Made by a program: the position numbers and the translations under genes. Below are positions 7,211 to 15,727 of a stretch of DNA of 40,629 bases, piece by piece. The stretch covers positions 1 to 40,629 of the forward strand of contig JAGWTW010000023.1 of the NCBI GenBank assembly GCA_028868735.1, read 5' to 3'. The notes below the pieces were generated by a model, which had not been told where the DNA came from, searched no databases, and worked only from the letters and a program-made list of their open reading frames with translations. The DNA comes from Hyphomicrobiales bacterium. Its GTDB lineage: Bacteria > Pseudomonadota > Alphaproteobacteria > Rhizobiales > Beijerinckiaceae. Each line of letters starts with the position of its first letter. Position 1 is the first letter of the stretch.

Positions 7211-9511
7211 ATGCGGATCGTTTGCATCGGCGGCGGCCCCGCGGGCCTCTATTTCGGGCTCCTGATGAAGAAGCTCGATCCCACCCATTCCATCACGGTC
7301 GTCGAGCGCAACCGGCCCTACGACACGTTCGGCTGGGGCGTGGTGTTTTCCGACCTTACGCTCGAATCGATGCGAAAATGGGATGCGGAGACGGCGACCG
7401 AGATCGAGGATTCGTTCAATCACTGGGACGACATCGAGCTCATCTTCAAGGGCGTACGGCAGCGTACGACCGGCCACGGCTTCGTCGGCATCGGCCGCAA
7501 GAAGCTCCTCAACATCCTGCAGGCGCGATGCGAACGGCTCGGCGTCGAACTCGTGTTCGAAAAGGACGTCGAGTCGGACCTCGAATTTCCCGACGCCGAC
7601 CTCGTCATCGCCTCGGACGGCATCAATTCGCGCATTCGCGACCGCTACGCCGACGCCTTCAAGCCGGACCTGCAGGTGCGTCCGAACCGCTACATCTGGT
7701 TCGGCACGCACAAGCTCTACGACGCCTTCACCTTCGATTTCCAGCGCACGGAACACGGCTGGTTCCAGGCCCATATCTACAAGTTCGACGCGACGACTTC
7801 GACCTTCATCATCGAGACCACGGAAGAGACGTTCCTTGCGCACGGGCTCGACAAGCTCGACCAGGCCGGTTCGATCGACTTCTGCGAAAAACTGTTCGCG
7901 GATACGCTCGACGGCGCGAAGCTGATGACAAACGCGCGTCATCTGCGCGGCTCCGCATGGCTCAATTTCAACCGTCTCATCTGCGAGCGTTGGAGCCATT
8001 TCAACGGCAAGAGCCATGTCGTGCTGATGGGCGACGCCGCCCATACCGCGCATTTCGCGATCGGCTCAGGAACGAAGCTCGCGATCGACGACGGCATCGA
8101 ACTCGCCCGCCAGTTCGAACGGTTCGGCCACGATTCCAGAAACATTCCGCAGGTGCTCGCGGCCTACGAGGAAATCCGCCGCGTCGACGTCGCGCGCATC
8201 CAGAACGCCGCGCGCAATGCGATGGAATGGTTCGAGGTGGTGGGGCGTCGCTACGCCGATACGCTCGATCCCGACCAGTTCATGTATTCGATGCTGACGC
8301 GCTCGCAGCGCATCAGCCACGAAAACCTGCGGCTGCGCGACAAGACGTGGCTCGAGGGTTTCGAGCGTTCGTTCGCCGACAAGACCGGCGCGCCGGCCAA
8401 CGATCGAACGCCGCCGGCGCTGACGCCGTTCAAGGCGCGCGGCGTCACGCTCAAGAACCGCATCGTCGTTTCGCCGATGGCCATGTATTCGGCCATCGAC
8501 GGCGCGCCAAACGACTTCCATCTCGTCCATCTCGGCGCCCGCGCGCTCGGCGGTCCTGCGCTCGTATTCGGCGAGATGACCTGCGTTTCGCCGGACGCGC
8601 GGATCACGCCGGGCTGTCTCGGCCTGTGGAACGACGAGCAAGCGGCCGCCTGGAAACGCATCGTCGATTTCGTACATGGCGGCGGCGCGAAATTCGGCAT
8701 CCAGCTCGGACACGCCGGCCGCAAGGGCGCGACGCGCGTGGCGTGGGAGGGCATCGACGAACCGCTGACATCGGGCGGCTGGCCGCTCATCTCGGCCTCC
8801 GCCCTGCCCTATCTGCCGCACAGCCAGACGCCGAAGGCGATGGACCGCGCCGACATGGACCGCGTTAAGGCGGATTTCGTTCGCGCGACACGGCTTGCGG
8901 TCTCGACCGGCGCCGACTGGCTCGAATTGCACTGCGCGCACGGCTATCTTCTGTCGAGCTTCCTGTCGCCTTTGACGAACCGGCGCAACGACGAATACGG
9001 CGGCGATCATGCGGGGCGCGCGCGCTTTCCGCTCGAGGTCTTCCGCGCGATGCGCGCGGTCTGGCCTGCCGACAAGCCGATGTCGGTACGGCTGTCATGT
9101 ACCGACTGGAACGAGGCCGGCACCACGCCTGAGGACGCAGCGATCTTCGCGCGCATGTTCAAGGAGGCCGGCGCCGACGTGATCGACTGCTCGGCCGGAC
9201 AGGTGACGAAAGAAGAGAATCCGATTTACGGACGCATGTTCCAGACGCCGTTCTCCGACAAGATCCGCAACGAGGCCGGCATCGCGACGATCGCGGTCGG
9301 CGCCATTTCCGAACTCGACCAGGCGAATTCGATCATTGCGGCGGGGCGCGCGGATCTTTGCGCCGTCGCGCGGCCGCATCTGGCCGATCCCGCCTGGCTT
9401 CTGCACGAGGCTGCGAAAATCGGCGTGACGGAGATGGTCTGGCCGAAGCAATATCTCTCCGGCAAGATGCAGTACGAAACCGGCGTGCAGCGCGCGGCCG
9501 CCGGTTCGTGA
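7211..9511 (+). CDS. Bifunctional 2-aminobenzoyl-CoA (or salicylyl-CoA) monooxygenase/reductase
   Basis: This 766-residue fusion has two flavin domains. Residues 1 to about 390 form a class A FAD monooxygenase ([10 protein letters not shown] at 7-16; [14 protein letters not shown] near 275). From about 403 to the end is an Old Yellow Enzyme-like FMN reductase ([31 protein letters not shown] near 573). This architecture matches 2-aminobenzoyl-CoA monooxygenase/reductase of Azoarcus evansii, which hydroxylates and then reduces the ring to 2-amino-5-oxocyclohex-1-enecarboxyl-CoA, and the related salicylyl-CoA 5-hydroxylase. The downstream CoA ligase and RidA-like gene favour the amino substrate. 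The ATG at 7211 follows GGAGG; a TTG at 7193 is rejected. A MarR-controlled promoter lies just upstream. Confidence 0.88.
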   Translation: MRIVCIGGGPAGLYFGLLMKKLDPTHSITVVERNRPYDTFGWGVVFSDLTLESMRKWDAETATEIEDSFNHWDDIELIFKGVRQRTTGHGFVGIGRKKLLNILQARCERLGVELVFEKDVESDLEFPDADLVIASDGINSRIRDRYADAFKPDLQVRPNRYIWFGTHKLYDAFTFDFQRTEHGWFQAHIYKFDATTSTFIIETTEETFLAHGLDKLDQAGSIDFCEKLFADTLDGAKLMTNARHLRGSAWLNFNRLICERWSHFNGKSHVVLMGDAAHTAHFAIGSGTKLAIDDGIELARQFERFGHDSRNIPQVLAAYEEIRRVDVARIQNAARNAMEWFEVVGRRYADTLDPDQFMYSMLTRSQRISHENLRLRDKTWLEGFERSFADKTGAPANDRTPPALTPFKARGVTLKNRIVVSPMAMYSAIDGAPNDFHLVHLGARALGGPALVFGEMTCVSPDARITPGCLGLWNDEQAAAWKRIVDFVHGGGAKFGIQLGHAGRKGATRVAWEGIDEPLTSGGWPLISASALPYLPHSQTPKAMDRADMDRVKADFVRATRLAVSTGADWLELHCAHGYLLSSFLSPLTNRRNDEYGGDHAGRARFPLEVFRAMRAVWPADKPMSVRLSCTDWNEAGTTPEDAAIFARMFKEAGADVIDCSAGQVTKEENPIYGRMFQTPFSDKIRNEAGIATIAVGAISELDQANSIIAAGRADLCAVARPHLADPAWLLHEAAKIGVTEMVWPKQYLSGKMQYETGVQRAAAGS

Positions 9512-9522
9512 GGGACTGCGGC

Positions 9523-10311
9523 ATGGGCGATAAAAACTTTTCAGGACGCCACGTGCTCGTCACGGGCGCCGGCACGGGCATCGGCGCAGCGATCGCACTG
9601 GCGTTTGCGCGAGCCGGCGCGCGCGTGAGCCTGGCGGGGCGTCGCAAGACGCCGCTCGAAGAAACCTGCGCGGCGTTGCCGGACGGCTGCGGGCTCGTTC
9701 TCGACGGTTTCGACGTTACGAAGCCGGACGCGGTCGCGCGCGGCCTTGCGCATGCGCGCGAAAAATTCGGGCCCGTCGAGATTCTCGTCAACAACGCCGG
9801 CGAAGCGCCGAGCGCGCCGTTCGACAAAACGAGCCTGGACACATGGTCGCACACGATCGGCGTCGACCTCACCGGCGTTTTTCTGGTGACGCAAGCGGTT
9901 CTGCCCGATCTGCGCGCCAAGGGCCGCGGCGCCCGCGTCATAACTGTAGCTTCGACCGCTGGCCTGAAGGGCTACGCCTATGTCGCAGCCTATTGCGCGG
10001 CCAAGCACGGCGTGATCGGTCTGACGCGCGCGCTGGCGCTGGAGCTCGCGCGGACGGGGATCACGGTGAACGCGATCTGTCCCGGCTTCACCGACACGCC
10101 GCTCGTCGCGCAATCGGTCGAGACGATCGTCGCCAAGACCGGACGCTCGGCTGACGATGCGCGTCGCGAGCTTGCGAAGAACAATCCGCAGGGCCGCCTC
10201 ATCGACCCGCAAGAGATCGCCGACGCGGCGCTGTGGCTCGCCTCGGCGGCGGCCCATTCGATCACGGGACAAGCGTTGCCGGTGGCCGGCGGCGAAGTGA
10301 TGGCAGGATAG
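9523..10311 (+). CDS. SDR oxidoreductase, 3-hydroxyacyl-CoA dehydrogenase-like
   Basis: This 262-residue SDR has TGAGTGIG near residue 14, NNAGE, Ser of VASTAG, and Y157-x3-K161 (YCAAK). It lies 11 bases after the monooxygenase/reductase and 8 bases before the ligase, so it belongs to the same operon. A role in oxidising or reducing the alicyclic keto/hydroxy-CoA product of the monooxygenase/reductase is likely; the direction and exact substrate are not visible. It differs clearly from the SDR at 3885, so the two probably act at different steps. Confidence 0.85.
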   Translation: MGDKNFSGRHVLVTGAGTGIGAAIALAFARAGARVSLAGRRKTPLEETCAALPDGCGLVLDGFDVTKPDAVARGLAHAREKFGPVEILVNNAGEAPSAPFDKTSLDTWSHTIGVDLTGVFLVTQAVLPDLRAKGRGARVITVASTAGLKGYAYVAAYCAAKHGVIGLTRALALELARTGITVNAICPGFTDTPLVAQSVETIVAKTGRSADDARRELAKNNPQGRLIDPQEIADAALWLASAAAHSITGQALPVAGGEVMAG

Positions 10312-10319
10312 GAGGGGAA

Positions 10320-11993
10320 ATGGTCCGCGCAGATTCACCCTCGATGCGCTACGAAAATGCGCCGCTCGGCCCGAGCGCGCATGTCGACACCTTCGCGCGC
10401 GACAATCTTCCGCCGACCGATCAATGGCCGATTTTTTTGCTCGATCGACCGGAATTCCAGTATCCCGATCACATTAACGCCGGCGTCGAACTCAGCGACC
10501 GCCTGGTGGAGCGCGGATTGGGCGAACGGGTCGCGCTGATCGGCAATGGGCGCCAGCGCAGCTATCGCGAATTATCCGAATGGACGAACCAGCTCGCGCG
10601 TGCGCTGGTCGAGGATTACGGCGTGAAGCCCGGCAATCGCGTGCTCGTGCGCTCGGCCAACAATCCCGCCATGGTCGCCGTCTGGCTCGCCGCCACCAAG
10701 GCCGGCGCCGTCGTCGTCAACACCATGCCGATGCTACGCGCCGGCGAGCTGACGCAAATCATCGACAAGGCGGAAATCTCGCTGGCGCTGACCGACAGCC
10801 GCCTCGCCGAAGACATCGAACGCGCCGCGACGACCAGCCGATATCTGAAACGCGTCGTGCATTTCGACGGCGGCGCCACGCACGAGGCCGAACTCGACAA
10901 GGCGGCGCTCGCGAAGCCGAAAAGCTTCGAGGCCGTGAAGACGGGCCGCGACGACGTCGCGCTGCTCGCCTTCACGTCGGGCACCACCGGCCAGCCCAAG
11001 GCGACGATGCATTTTCATCGCGACATTCTCGTCATGGCCGACGGTTTCGCGCGCGAGATCCTGAAAATCACGCCGGACGACGTCGTCGTCGGTTCGCCGC
11101 CGCTCGCCTTCACCTTCGGGCTCGGCGGCCTCGCCGTGTTCCCTCTGCGGTTCGGCGCGGCCGCGACGCTGCTCGAGAATGCGACGCCGCCAAATCTCGT
11201 CCAGTATATCGAGCGATATCGCGCGACCATGGTCTTCACCGCGCCGACGGCCTATCGCGTCATGCTCGCCGCCGTGCAGCAAGGCGCCGATCTCTCGTCG
11301 CTGCGGGTCGCGGTCTCCGCCGGCGAAACGCTGCCAAAGCCGATCTTCGACGACTGGGTCGCCAAGACGGGCGTGCCGATTCTCGACAGTCTGGGCTCGA
11401 CCGAAATGATTCACGTCTTCATCGGCTCGCGATTCGAGGACGCGCGCGGCGGCGTGACCGGAAAGCCGGTGACGGGATACGAGGCGAAGATCGTCGACGA
11501 CGACATGCGGGATTTGCCGCCCGAAACGCCCGGCCGATTGGCGGTGCGCGGGCCGACGGGCTGCCGTTACCTCGCCGACGAACGACAAAAGAACTACGTG
11601 AAGGACGGCTGGAATCTGACCGGCGACACATTCGTGATCGACGAAGACGGGTGCTTCCGCTTCGTCGCGCGCGCCGACGACATGATCATTTCGGGCGGCT
11701 ACAATATCGCCGGGCCCGAGGTCGAGACCGCCCTGCTCGCCCATCCCGCCGTCGCGGAATGCGCGGTGATCGGCGCGCCGGACGAGGCGCGCGGCATGCT
11801 CGTCGAGGCGCATGTCGTGCTGAAGCCGGGGCAGACGCCGTCGGACGAGCTGGCGAAGAGCTTGCAAGAGCATGTGAAATCCACGCTCGCGCCGTACAAA
11901 TATCCGCGCTCAGTCAAATTCGTGGAGGCGCTGCCGAAGACGCCGACGGGCAAGGTCCAGCGTTTCGTTCTGCGCGATCAGGCGCGTCGATAG
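10320..11993 (+). CDS. Benzoate / 2-aminobenzoate-CoA ligase family AMP-forming ligase
   Basis: This 557-residue ANL-superfamily ligase activates an aromatic acid with ATP and CoA. It shows the phosphate-binding loop FTSGTTGQPKATMHFH (near residue 218), the adenylate segment DSLGSTEM, the hinge region RADDMIISGGYNIAGPEVE and the C-terminal catalytic lysine in KTPTGKVQR. Length and motifs match benzoate-CoA and 2-aminobenzoate-CoA ligases. GGAGG four bases before the ATG at 10320 supports this start; an ATG at 10344 has no ribosome site. Its operon with the monooxygenase/reductase and RidA-like gene points to 2-aminobenzoate. No other CoA ligase is in the window, so it might also supply benzoyl-CoA. 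Confidence 0.88.
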   Translation: MVRADSPSMRYENAPLGPSAHVDTFARDNLPPTDQWPIFLLDRPEFQYPDHINAGVELSDRLVERGLGERVALIGNGRQRSYRELSEWTNQLARALVEDYGVKPGNRVLVRSANNPAMVAVWLAATKAGAVVVNTMPMLRAGELTQIIDKAEISLALTDSRLAEDIERAATTSRYLKRVVHFDGGATHEAELDKAALAKPKSFEAVKTGRDDVALLAFTSGTTGQPKATMHFHRDILVMADGFAREILKITPDDVVVGSPPLAFTFGLGGLAVFPLRFGAAATLLENATPPNLVQYIERYRATMVFTAPTAYRVMLAAVQQGADLSSLRVAVSAGETLPKPIFDDWVAKTGVPILDSLGSTEMIHVFIGSRFEDARGGVTGKPVTGYEAKIVDDDMRDLPPETPGRLAVRGPTGCRYLADERQKNYVKDGWNLTGDTFVIDEDGCFRFVARADDMIISGGYNIAGPEVETALLAHPAVAECAVIGAPDEARGMLVEAHVVLKPGQTPSDELAKSLQEHVKSTLAPYKYPRSVKFVEALPKTPTGKVQRFVLRDQARR

Positions 11994-12005
11994 AGGGGAG
12001 TTTCG

Positions 12006-12404
12006 ATGAACAGAATCGTCCAACCGCCGGGCTGGCCACGCCCGAAGGGCTACGCCAACGGCGTGCTCGCAGAAGGCAAGATGCTGTTCGTCGCCGGTCA
12101 GGTCGGCTGGAACGAACGCGAGGAATTCGAGAGCCCGGACTTCGTGCGCCAGACCGAACAGGCGCTGAGGAACATCGTCGCGGTCTTGACGGCCGGCGGC
12201 GCGAAGCCCGAGCATATCGCGCGCATGACCTGGTACGTGATCGACAAGGCGGAATATCTCGATCGTCTCGCGGAGATCGGCAAGGTCTACAAAGACATTC
12301 TGGGCGCGGTCTATCCGGCAATGTCGCTGGTGCAGGTCGCAGGCCTGGTCGAGGTCGGCGCCAAGCTCGAAATCGAAGTGACGGCAGTCATTCCGAACGC
12401 GTGA
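12006..12404 (+). CDS. RidA/YjgF-family protein (candidate enamine/imine deaminase)
   Basis: This 132-residue protein has the RidA/YjgF fold (GQVGWNE; QTEQALRNIVAVLTAGGAKPEHIARMTWYV). Canonical RidA hydrolyses reactive enamines and imines with an arginine in the C-terminal VARLP segment. Here the matching segment reads VAGLVE, so that arginine is missing and the protein belongs to another Rid subgroup. It is the last gene of the monooxygenase/SDR/ligase operon, 12 bases after the ligase. The expected product of the bifunctional enzyme, 2-amino-5-oxocyclohex-1-enecarboxyl-CoA, is an enamine, so release of ammonia from it is an attractive, unproven role. Confidence 0.85.
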   Translation: MNRIVQPPGWPRPKGYANGVLAEGKMLFVAGQVGWNEREEFESPDFVRQTEQALRNIVAVLTAGGAKPEHIARMTWYVIDKAEYLDRLAEIGKVYKDILGAVYPAMSLVQVAGLVEVGAKLEIEVTAVIPNA

Positions 12405-12440
12405 CCCGGGACGTACGACGACGGCGGCGACGCGTGGGCT

Positions 12441-13424
12441 TCAAGCCTTCTGTCGTCCGCGTTTCGCTAGTCGCGATACGATCGCCGGCCAGACGCCGGC
12501 CGGGCTGACGAGAATGACGGCGACGACGATCGCGCCATAGATGAAATAGTGCAGCCCCGGCAGCGAGCCGCCGAAATGCCCGCGTAATATCTCGCCGAGC
12601 GGCGCCAGCAGGAACGCGCCGAGCGCCGGTCCGATTACGCTGCCGAGGCCGCCCACCGTCGCAAAGAGGATGATTTCCACCGTCAGCGTGGGCGACACCA
12701 GCAGATAGGGATCTACGAAGGCGAGATAGCGCGCATAGATCGCGCCGACGATCGCCGTCAGGACCGCCGAAATCGTCATGGCGAGCGTCTTGTTGCGCAA
12801 CAGGCCCACGCCGATCGCCTGCGCGGCGTTCTCGTTGTCGCGGATCGAACGCAGGTAATAGCCGAGCGGCGAATTGAGAATCGCGAGATTCGCGAGCAGG
12901 CATAAAGCCGTCATCGCGAGCATCGCCCAGAAGGCCCCTCGGCCGCCGCCGAACTGAAAGGCGAAGAAATCGCCGGTGTCCTTCGGCAGAAACAGGCCGG
13001 AGGCGCCTCCGAAAAACTCCGTTCCAGTTACGTAGATTTCCGCCATTTCCGCGAAAGCCATGGTGATCAGCGCAAACGAGAGATGGCCGAGCCGGAACCG
13101 AAAGTCGATAAAGGAGATCATTGCGCCGATCGCCGCGGCGGCCGCAGCCGATACGATCACGCCGAGCCACATGTTGAGGCCGTAGCGCACGAGCAGCGCG
13201 CTCGACAGCATGGCGCCGCAGCCGACGAACAGCGAATGGGCGAGCGATATCTGCCCGGCGATGCCGCCGACGATGTTCCAGGCCGAAGCCAGCGCCGCAT
13301 AGACGAGCGTGATGGTGAAGATGTGCAGGTAATAGTTCGGCAGAACGAACGGCATGACGGCCGCGACCGCCAGCACGATCCACGGCACGGGCGAACGCAG
13401 CTGTGCGAAAAACTCCGGCCGCAT
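12441..13424 (-). CDS. Branched-chain-type ABC transporter permease (LivM family)
   Basis: This 327-residue inner-membrane permease has multiple hydrophobic segments and the LivM signature region with GGIAGQISLAHSLFVGCGA and the conserved cytoplasmic-loop segment NENAAQAIGVGLLRNKTLA. The ATG at 13424 overlaps the livH-type stop by one base (TGATG). It is the last gene of the run that starts at had, and ends 36 bases from the convergent RidA-like gene. With its partners it forms a HAAT-family importer. In this operon the cargo is probably benzoate or a related aromatic acid, not an amino acid. Confidence 0.9.
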   Translation of the reverse strand: MRPEFFAQLRSPVPWIVLAVAAVMPFVLPNYYLHIFTITLVYAALASAWNIVGGIAGQISLAHSLFVGCGAMLSSALLVRYGLNMWLGVIVSAAAAAAIGAMISFIDFRFRLGHLSFALITMAFAEMAEIYVTGTEFFGGASGLFLPKDTGDFFAFQFGGGRGAFWAMLAMTALCLLANLAILNSPLGYYLRSIRDNENAAQAIGVGLLRNKTLAMTISAVLTAIVGAIYARYLAFVDPYLLVSPTLTVEIILFATVGGLGSVIGPALGAFLLAPLGEILRGHFGGSLPGLHYFIYGAIVVAVILVSPAGVWPAIVSRLAKRGRQKA

Positions 13425-14284
13425 CAGCTCCTCCAAACCAGCCCTTGCGGGCGGAACAGCATGATCGCGATGAAGATAAGATACGGCAGCAACTGGCCCA
13501 GCACTTCCGTCATGTAGATCGTGCCAACGGCCTCGGCGACGCCGATCACGACGCCGCCGAGCATGATGCCGACGAAATTCGTCATGCCGCCGAGCACGAA
13601 TACGAGCAGCGTGATGACGGTCAGACGCAAGCCCTGGTTCGGCTGGATCGGCAAGCCCGGCAGCAGCAGAGCCGCTGCTATTGCGAGGATGCCGATGCCG
13701 ATCGCGAAGGTCATGACCTGCACGCGGCCGACGTCGACGCCCATCAACGCGGCCGCGCGCGGCTCCTGCTGGACCGCGCGGATGGAGCGGCCGACGTCGG
13801 TCGATTGCAAGACGAAATAGAGCAGGAAGGCCAGGGCGAAGGACGAGATGCAGGCTACGAGATGCGAGCCTCGGATCACCACGTCGCCGACGATGAAGAG
13901 TTTGGATTCGATCATCGATGGCGTGCGGGTCGGCTGGCCGCCGAAAGTCATCATCAGCGCGTTCTGCAGCAAAAGCGACAGGCCGAGCGTCAGCTGGATG
14001 ATCATGAGGAGATGCCGCCCGGCGATCGGCCGGATCAGATATTGATAGACGATTGCGCCGAGCAGCGTCATGACCGGCAACACGACGATGATCGATACAT
14101 AGGGATCGAGTGCGAATGCGCTGAACAGAGCAAGGCACAGGTACATACCGAGCGTCACGAAATCGCCGTGCGAAAAATTGACGATGCCGCTGACGCCGTA
14201 GACGAGCCCCATGCCGAGCGCCAGCAATCCATAGGTCGAGCCGACGAAAAAGCCCTGTACGATCGCCTGAAGCAATTCTTCCAT
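13424..14284 (-). CDS. Branched-chain-type ABC transporter permease (LivH family)
   Basis: This 286-residue permease shows the LivH N-terminus (GFFVGSTYGLLALGMGLVYG) with the segment GIVNFSHGDFVTLGMY, several transmembrane helices, and the loop QEPRAAALMGVDVGRV that contacts the ATPases. It lies three bases after the LivF-type ATPase stop and shares one base with the LivM-type gene. It would form a heterodimeric channel with LivM. Confidence 0.9.
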   Translation of the reverse strand: MEELLQAIVQGFFVGSTYGLLALGMGLVYGVSGIVNFSHGDFVTLGMYLCLALFSAFALDPYVSIIVVLPVMTLLGAIVYQYLIRPIAGRHLLMIIQLTLGLSLLLQNALMMTFGGQPTRTPSMIESKLFIVGDVVIRGSHLVACISSFALAFLLYFVLQSTDVGRSIRAVQQEPRAAALMGVDVGRVQVMTFAIGIGILAIAAALLLPGLPIQPNQGLRLTVITLLVFVLGGMTNFVGIMLGGVVIGVAEAVGTIYMTEVLGQLLPYLIFIAIMLFRPQGLVWRS

Positions 14285-14287
14285 GCG

Positions 14288-14992
14288 TCACATCCCGAGA
14301 TAGGCTGCGCGCGTGCGCGGATCGTCCCGGACCACTTCCGCCCGACCTTCGACGGCGACGACGCCGCGCTCGAGCACGTAACAGCGGTCGGCGTGTTTCA
14401 GCGTCAACGCCAGGTTCTGCTCGACGAGAAGAATCGTGAGGCCTTCCGCGTGCAGCTTGTCGATGATTCCGAAGATGAACTGCACGAACAAGGGCGAGAG
14501 GCCGAGCGAGGGTTCGTCGAGCATCAGGAGCCTTGCGCCCGCCATCAAGCCGCGCCCGAGCGCCACCATCTGCTGCTCGCCGCCGGAGAGCGTGCCGGCC
14601 TTCTGCTCCATACGTTCGCCCAGCCGCGGAAAGAGCGAGAGAACGTGTTCGAGCGCGCGCGAGCGGTTCGGGCGCGCGGTGGAATTGACTCCGCCGAGCA
14701 AGAGATTTTCGCGCACGGTCATCTGCGGAAAGACGAGACGGCCTTCCGGCACCTGCACGACGCCTGCGTCCACGCGCCGCGGCGCGCTCATCGCCGCGAT
14801 GTCCTGCCCTTCGAACAGGATCGCCCCGGACATGACCGGCACAATGCCCGACAGCACATTTATGAGGGTCGACTTGCCGGCGTTGTTGGCGCCCAGAAGC
14901 CCCACGAGTTCGCCTTTGCCGACTGTGAGCGACACGTTGCGCAAGACGGGAACGCCGTCGTAGCCGGCGGTGACGTCCCGCACCTCAAGCAT
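14288..14992 (-). CDS. ABC transporter ATP-binding protein (LivF family)
   Basis: This 234-residue ATPase has Walker A GANNAGKST near residue 35, signature LSGGEQQMVALGRGL, Walker B LLMLDEPSLGLSP and the H-loop region LVEQN. Ending near residue 234 without the LivG C-terminal extension identifies the LivF type. The Walker A motif has Asn where the family has Gly (usually GANGAGKST); the essential GKS/T is intact. The start overlaps the LivG-type gene by eight bases. Confidence 0.9.
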   Translation of the reverse strand: MLEVRDVTAGYDGVPVLRNVSLTVGKGELVGLLGANNAGKSTLINVLSGIVPVMSGAILFEGQDIAAMSAPRRVDAGVVQVPEGRLVFPQMTVRENLLLGGVNSTARPNRSRALEHVLSLFPRLGERMEQKAGTLSGGEQQMVALGRGLMAGARLLMLDEPSLGLSPLFVQFIFGIIDKLHAEGLTILLVEQNLALTLKHADRCYVLERGVVAVEGRAEVVRDDPRTRAAYLGM

Positions 14993-15716
14993 CGACGTGA
15001 TCCCCGAAATATGCCTCGACGACGGCCCTGTTGCTCAGCATCTCCTGCGGCGTTCCCTCGGCGATCTTCGCGCCGAAATTCAATACGATCATACGATGCG
15101 CCGCACGCATGATGACGGGCATGACGTGCTCGATCATCACGATTGTCGTTCCCTGCGCGTTGAGATCGCGCACGACGGCGAGCGGCGCGTCCGTTTCGGC
15201 GAGCGTCAGACCGGCCATCACCTCGTCCAGCAGTATGAGGCGCGGCTCGGTCGCAACGCATTTGGCGACCTCGAGCAGCTTCTTGTCCTGCAGCGACAAT
15301 TGTTTCGGCGTGAGCTGCTCCTTGCCGGAAAGGCCGACGCGGGCCAGGATGTGCGCGGCGAAGTCGATCGCCTCGTTCATCGGCCGCCGCACGAGGGCTG
15401 CGGTCGCCACAACGTCGAGCGTCGTCATGTCGGCGAAAGTCTGCACGATCTGGAACGAGCGGACGAGCCCGCGCCGCACCAGAAGATGCGGCGGCGTTCC
15501 GACGATAGAGACGCCGTCGAAGCGCACATCGCCCGACGACGGCGCGATAAAACCGGAGATCAGGCCGAACAAGGTCGTCTTGCCGGCTCCGTTCGGCCCG
15601 ATGATGCCCAGGATTTCCCCGGGGCGAACGTCGAACGACACAGAATCGACGGCGACAAGGCCGCCGAAGCGCTTGGCGACGCGGTCGACCTCGAGAATCG
15701 CCGTTTGATTGTCCAC
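14985..15716 (-). CDS. ABC transporter ATP-binding protein (LivG family)
   Basis: This 243-residue ATPase has Walker A GPNGAGKTT, Walker B ILLDEVMAGLT and the LivG-type C-terminus with HVMPVIMRAAHRMIVLNFG and an ending typical of the group (VVEAYFG). I place the start at the GTG at 15716, 11 bases after the binding-protein stop; longer in-frame starts lie inside the upstream gene. The LSGG signature of the family is replaced by SLQDKKLLEVAKCVA, which is common in LivG proteins. Confidence 0.88.
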   Translation of the reverse strand: MDNQTAILEVDRVAKRFGGLVAVDSVSFDVRPGEILGIIGPNGAGKTTLFGLISGFIAPSSGDVRFDGVSIVGTPPHLLVRRGLVRSFQIVQTFADMTTLDVVATAALVRRPMNEAIDFAAHILARVGLSGKEQLTPKQLSLQDKKLLEVAKCVATEPRLILLDEVMAGLTLAETDAPLAVVRDLNAQGTTIVMIEHVMPVIMRAAHRMIVLNFGAKIAEGTPQEMLSNRAVVEAYFGDHVDA

Positions 15717-15727
15717 GCCGCGCGCGC

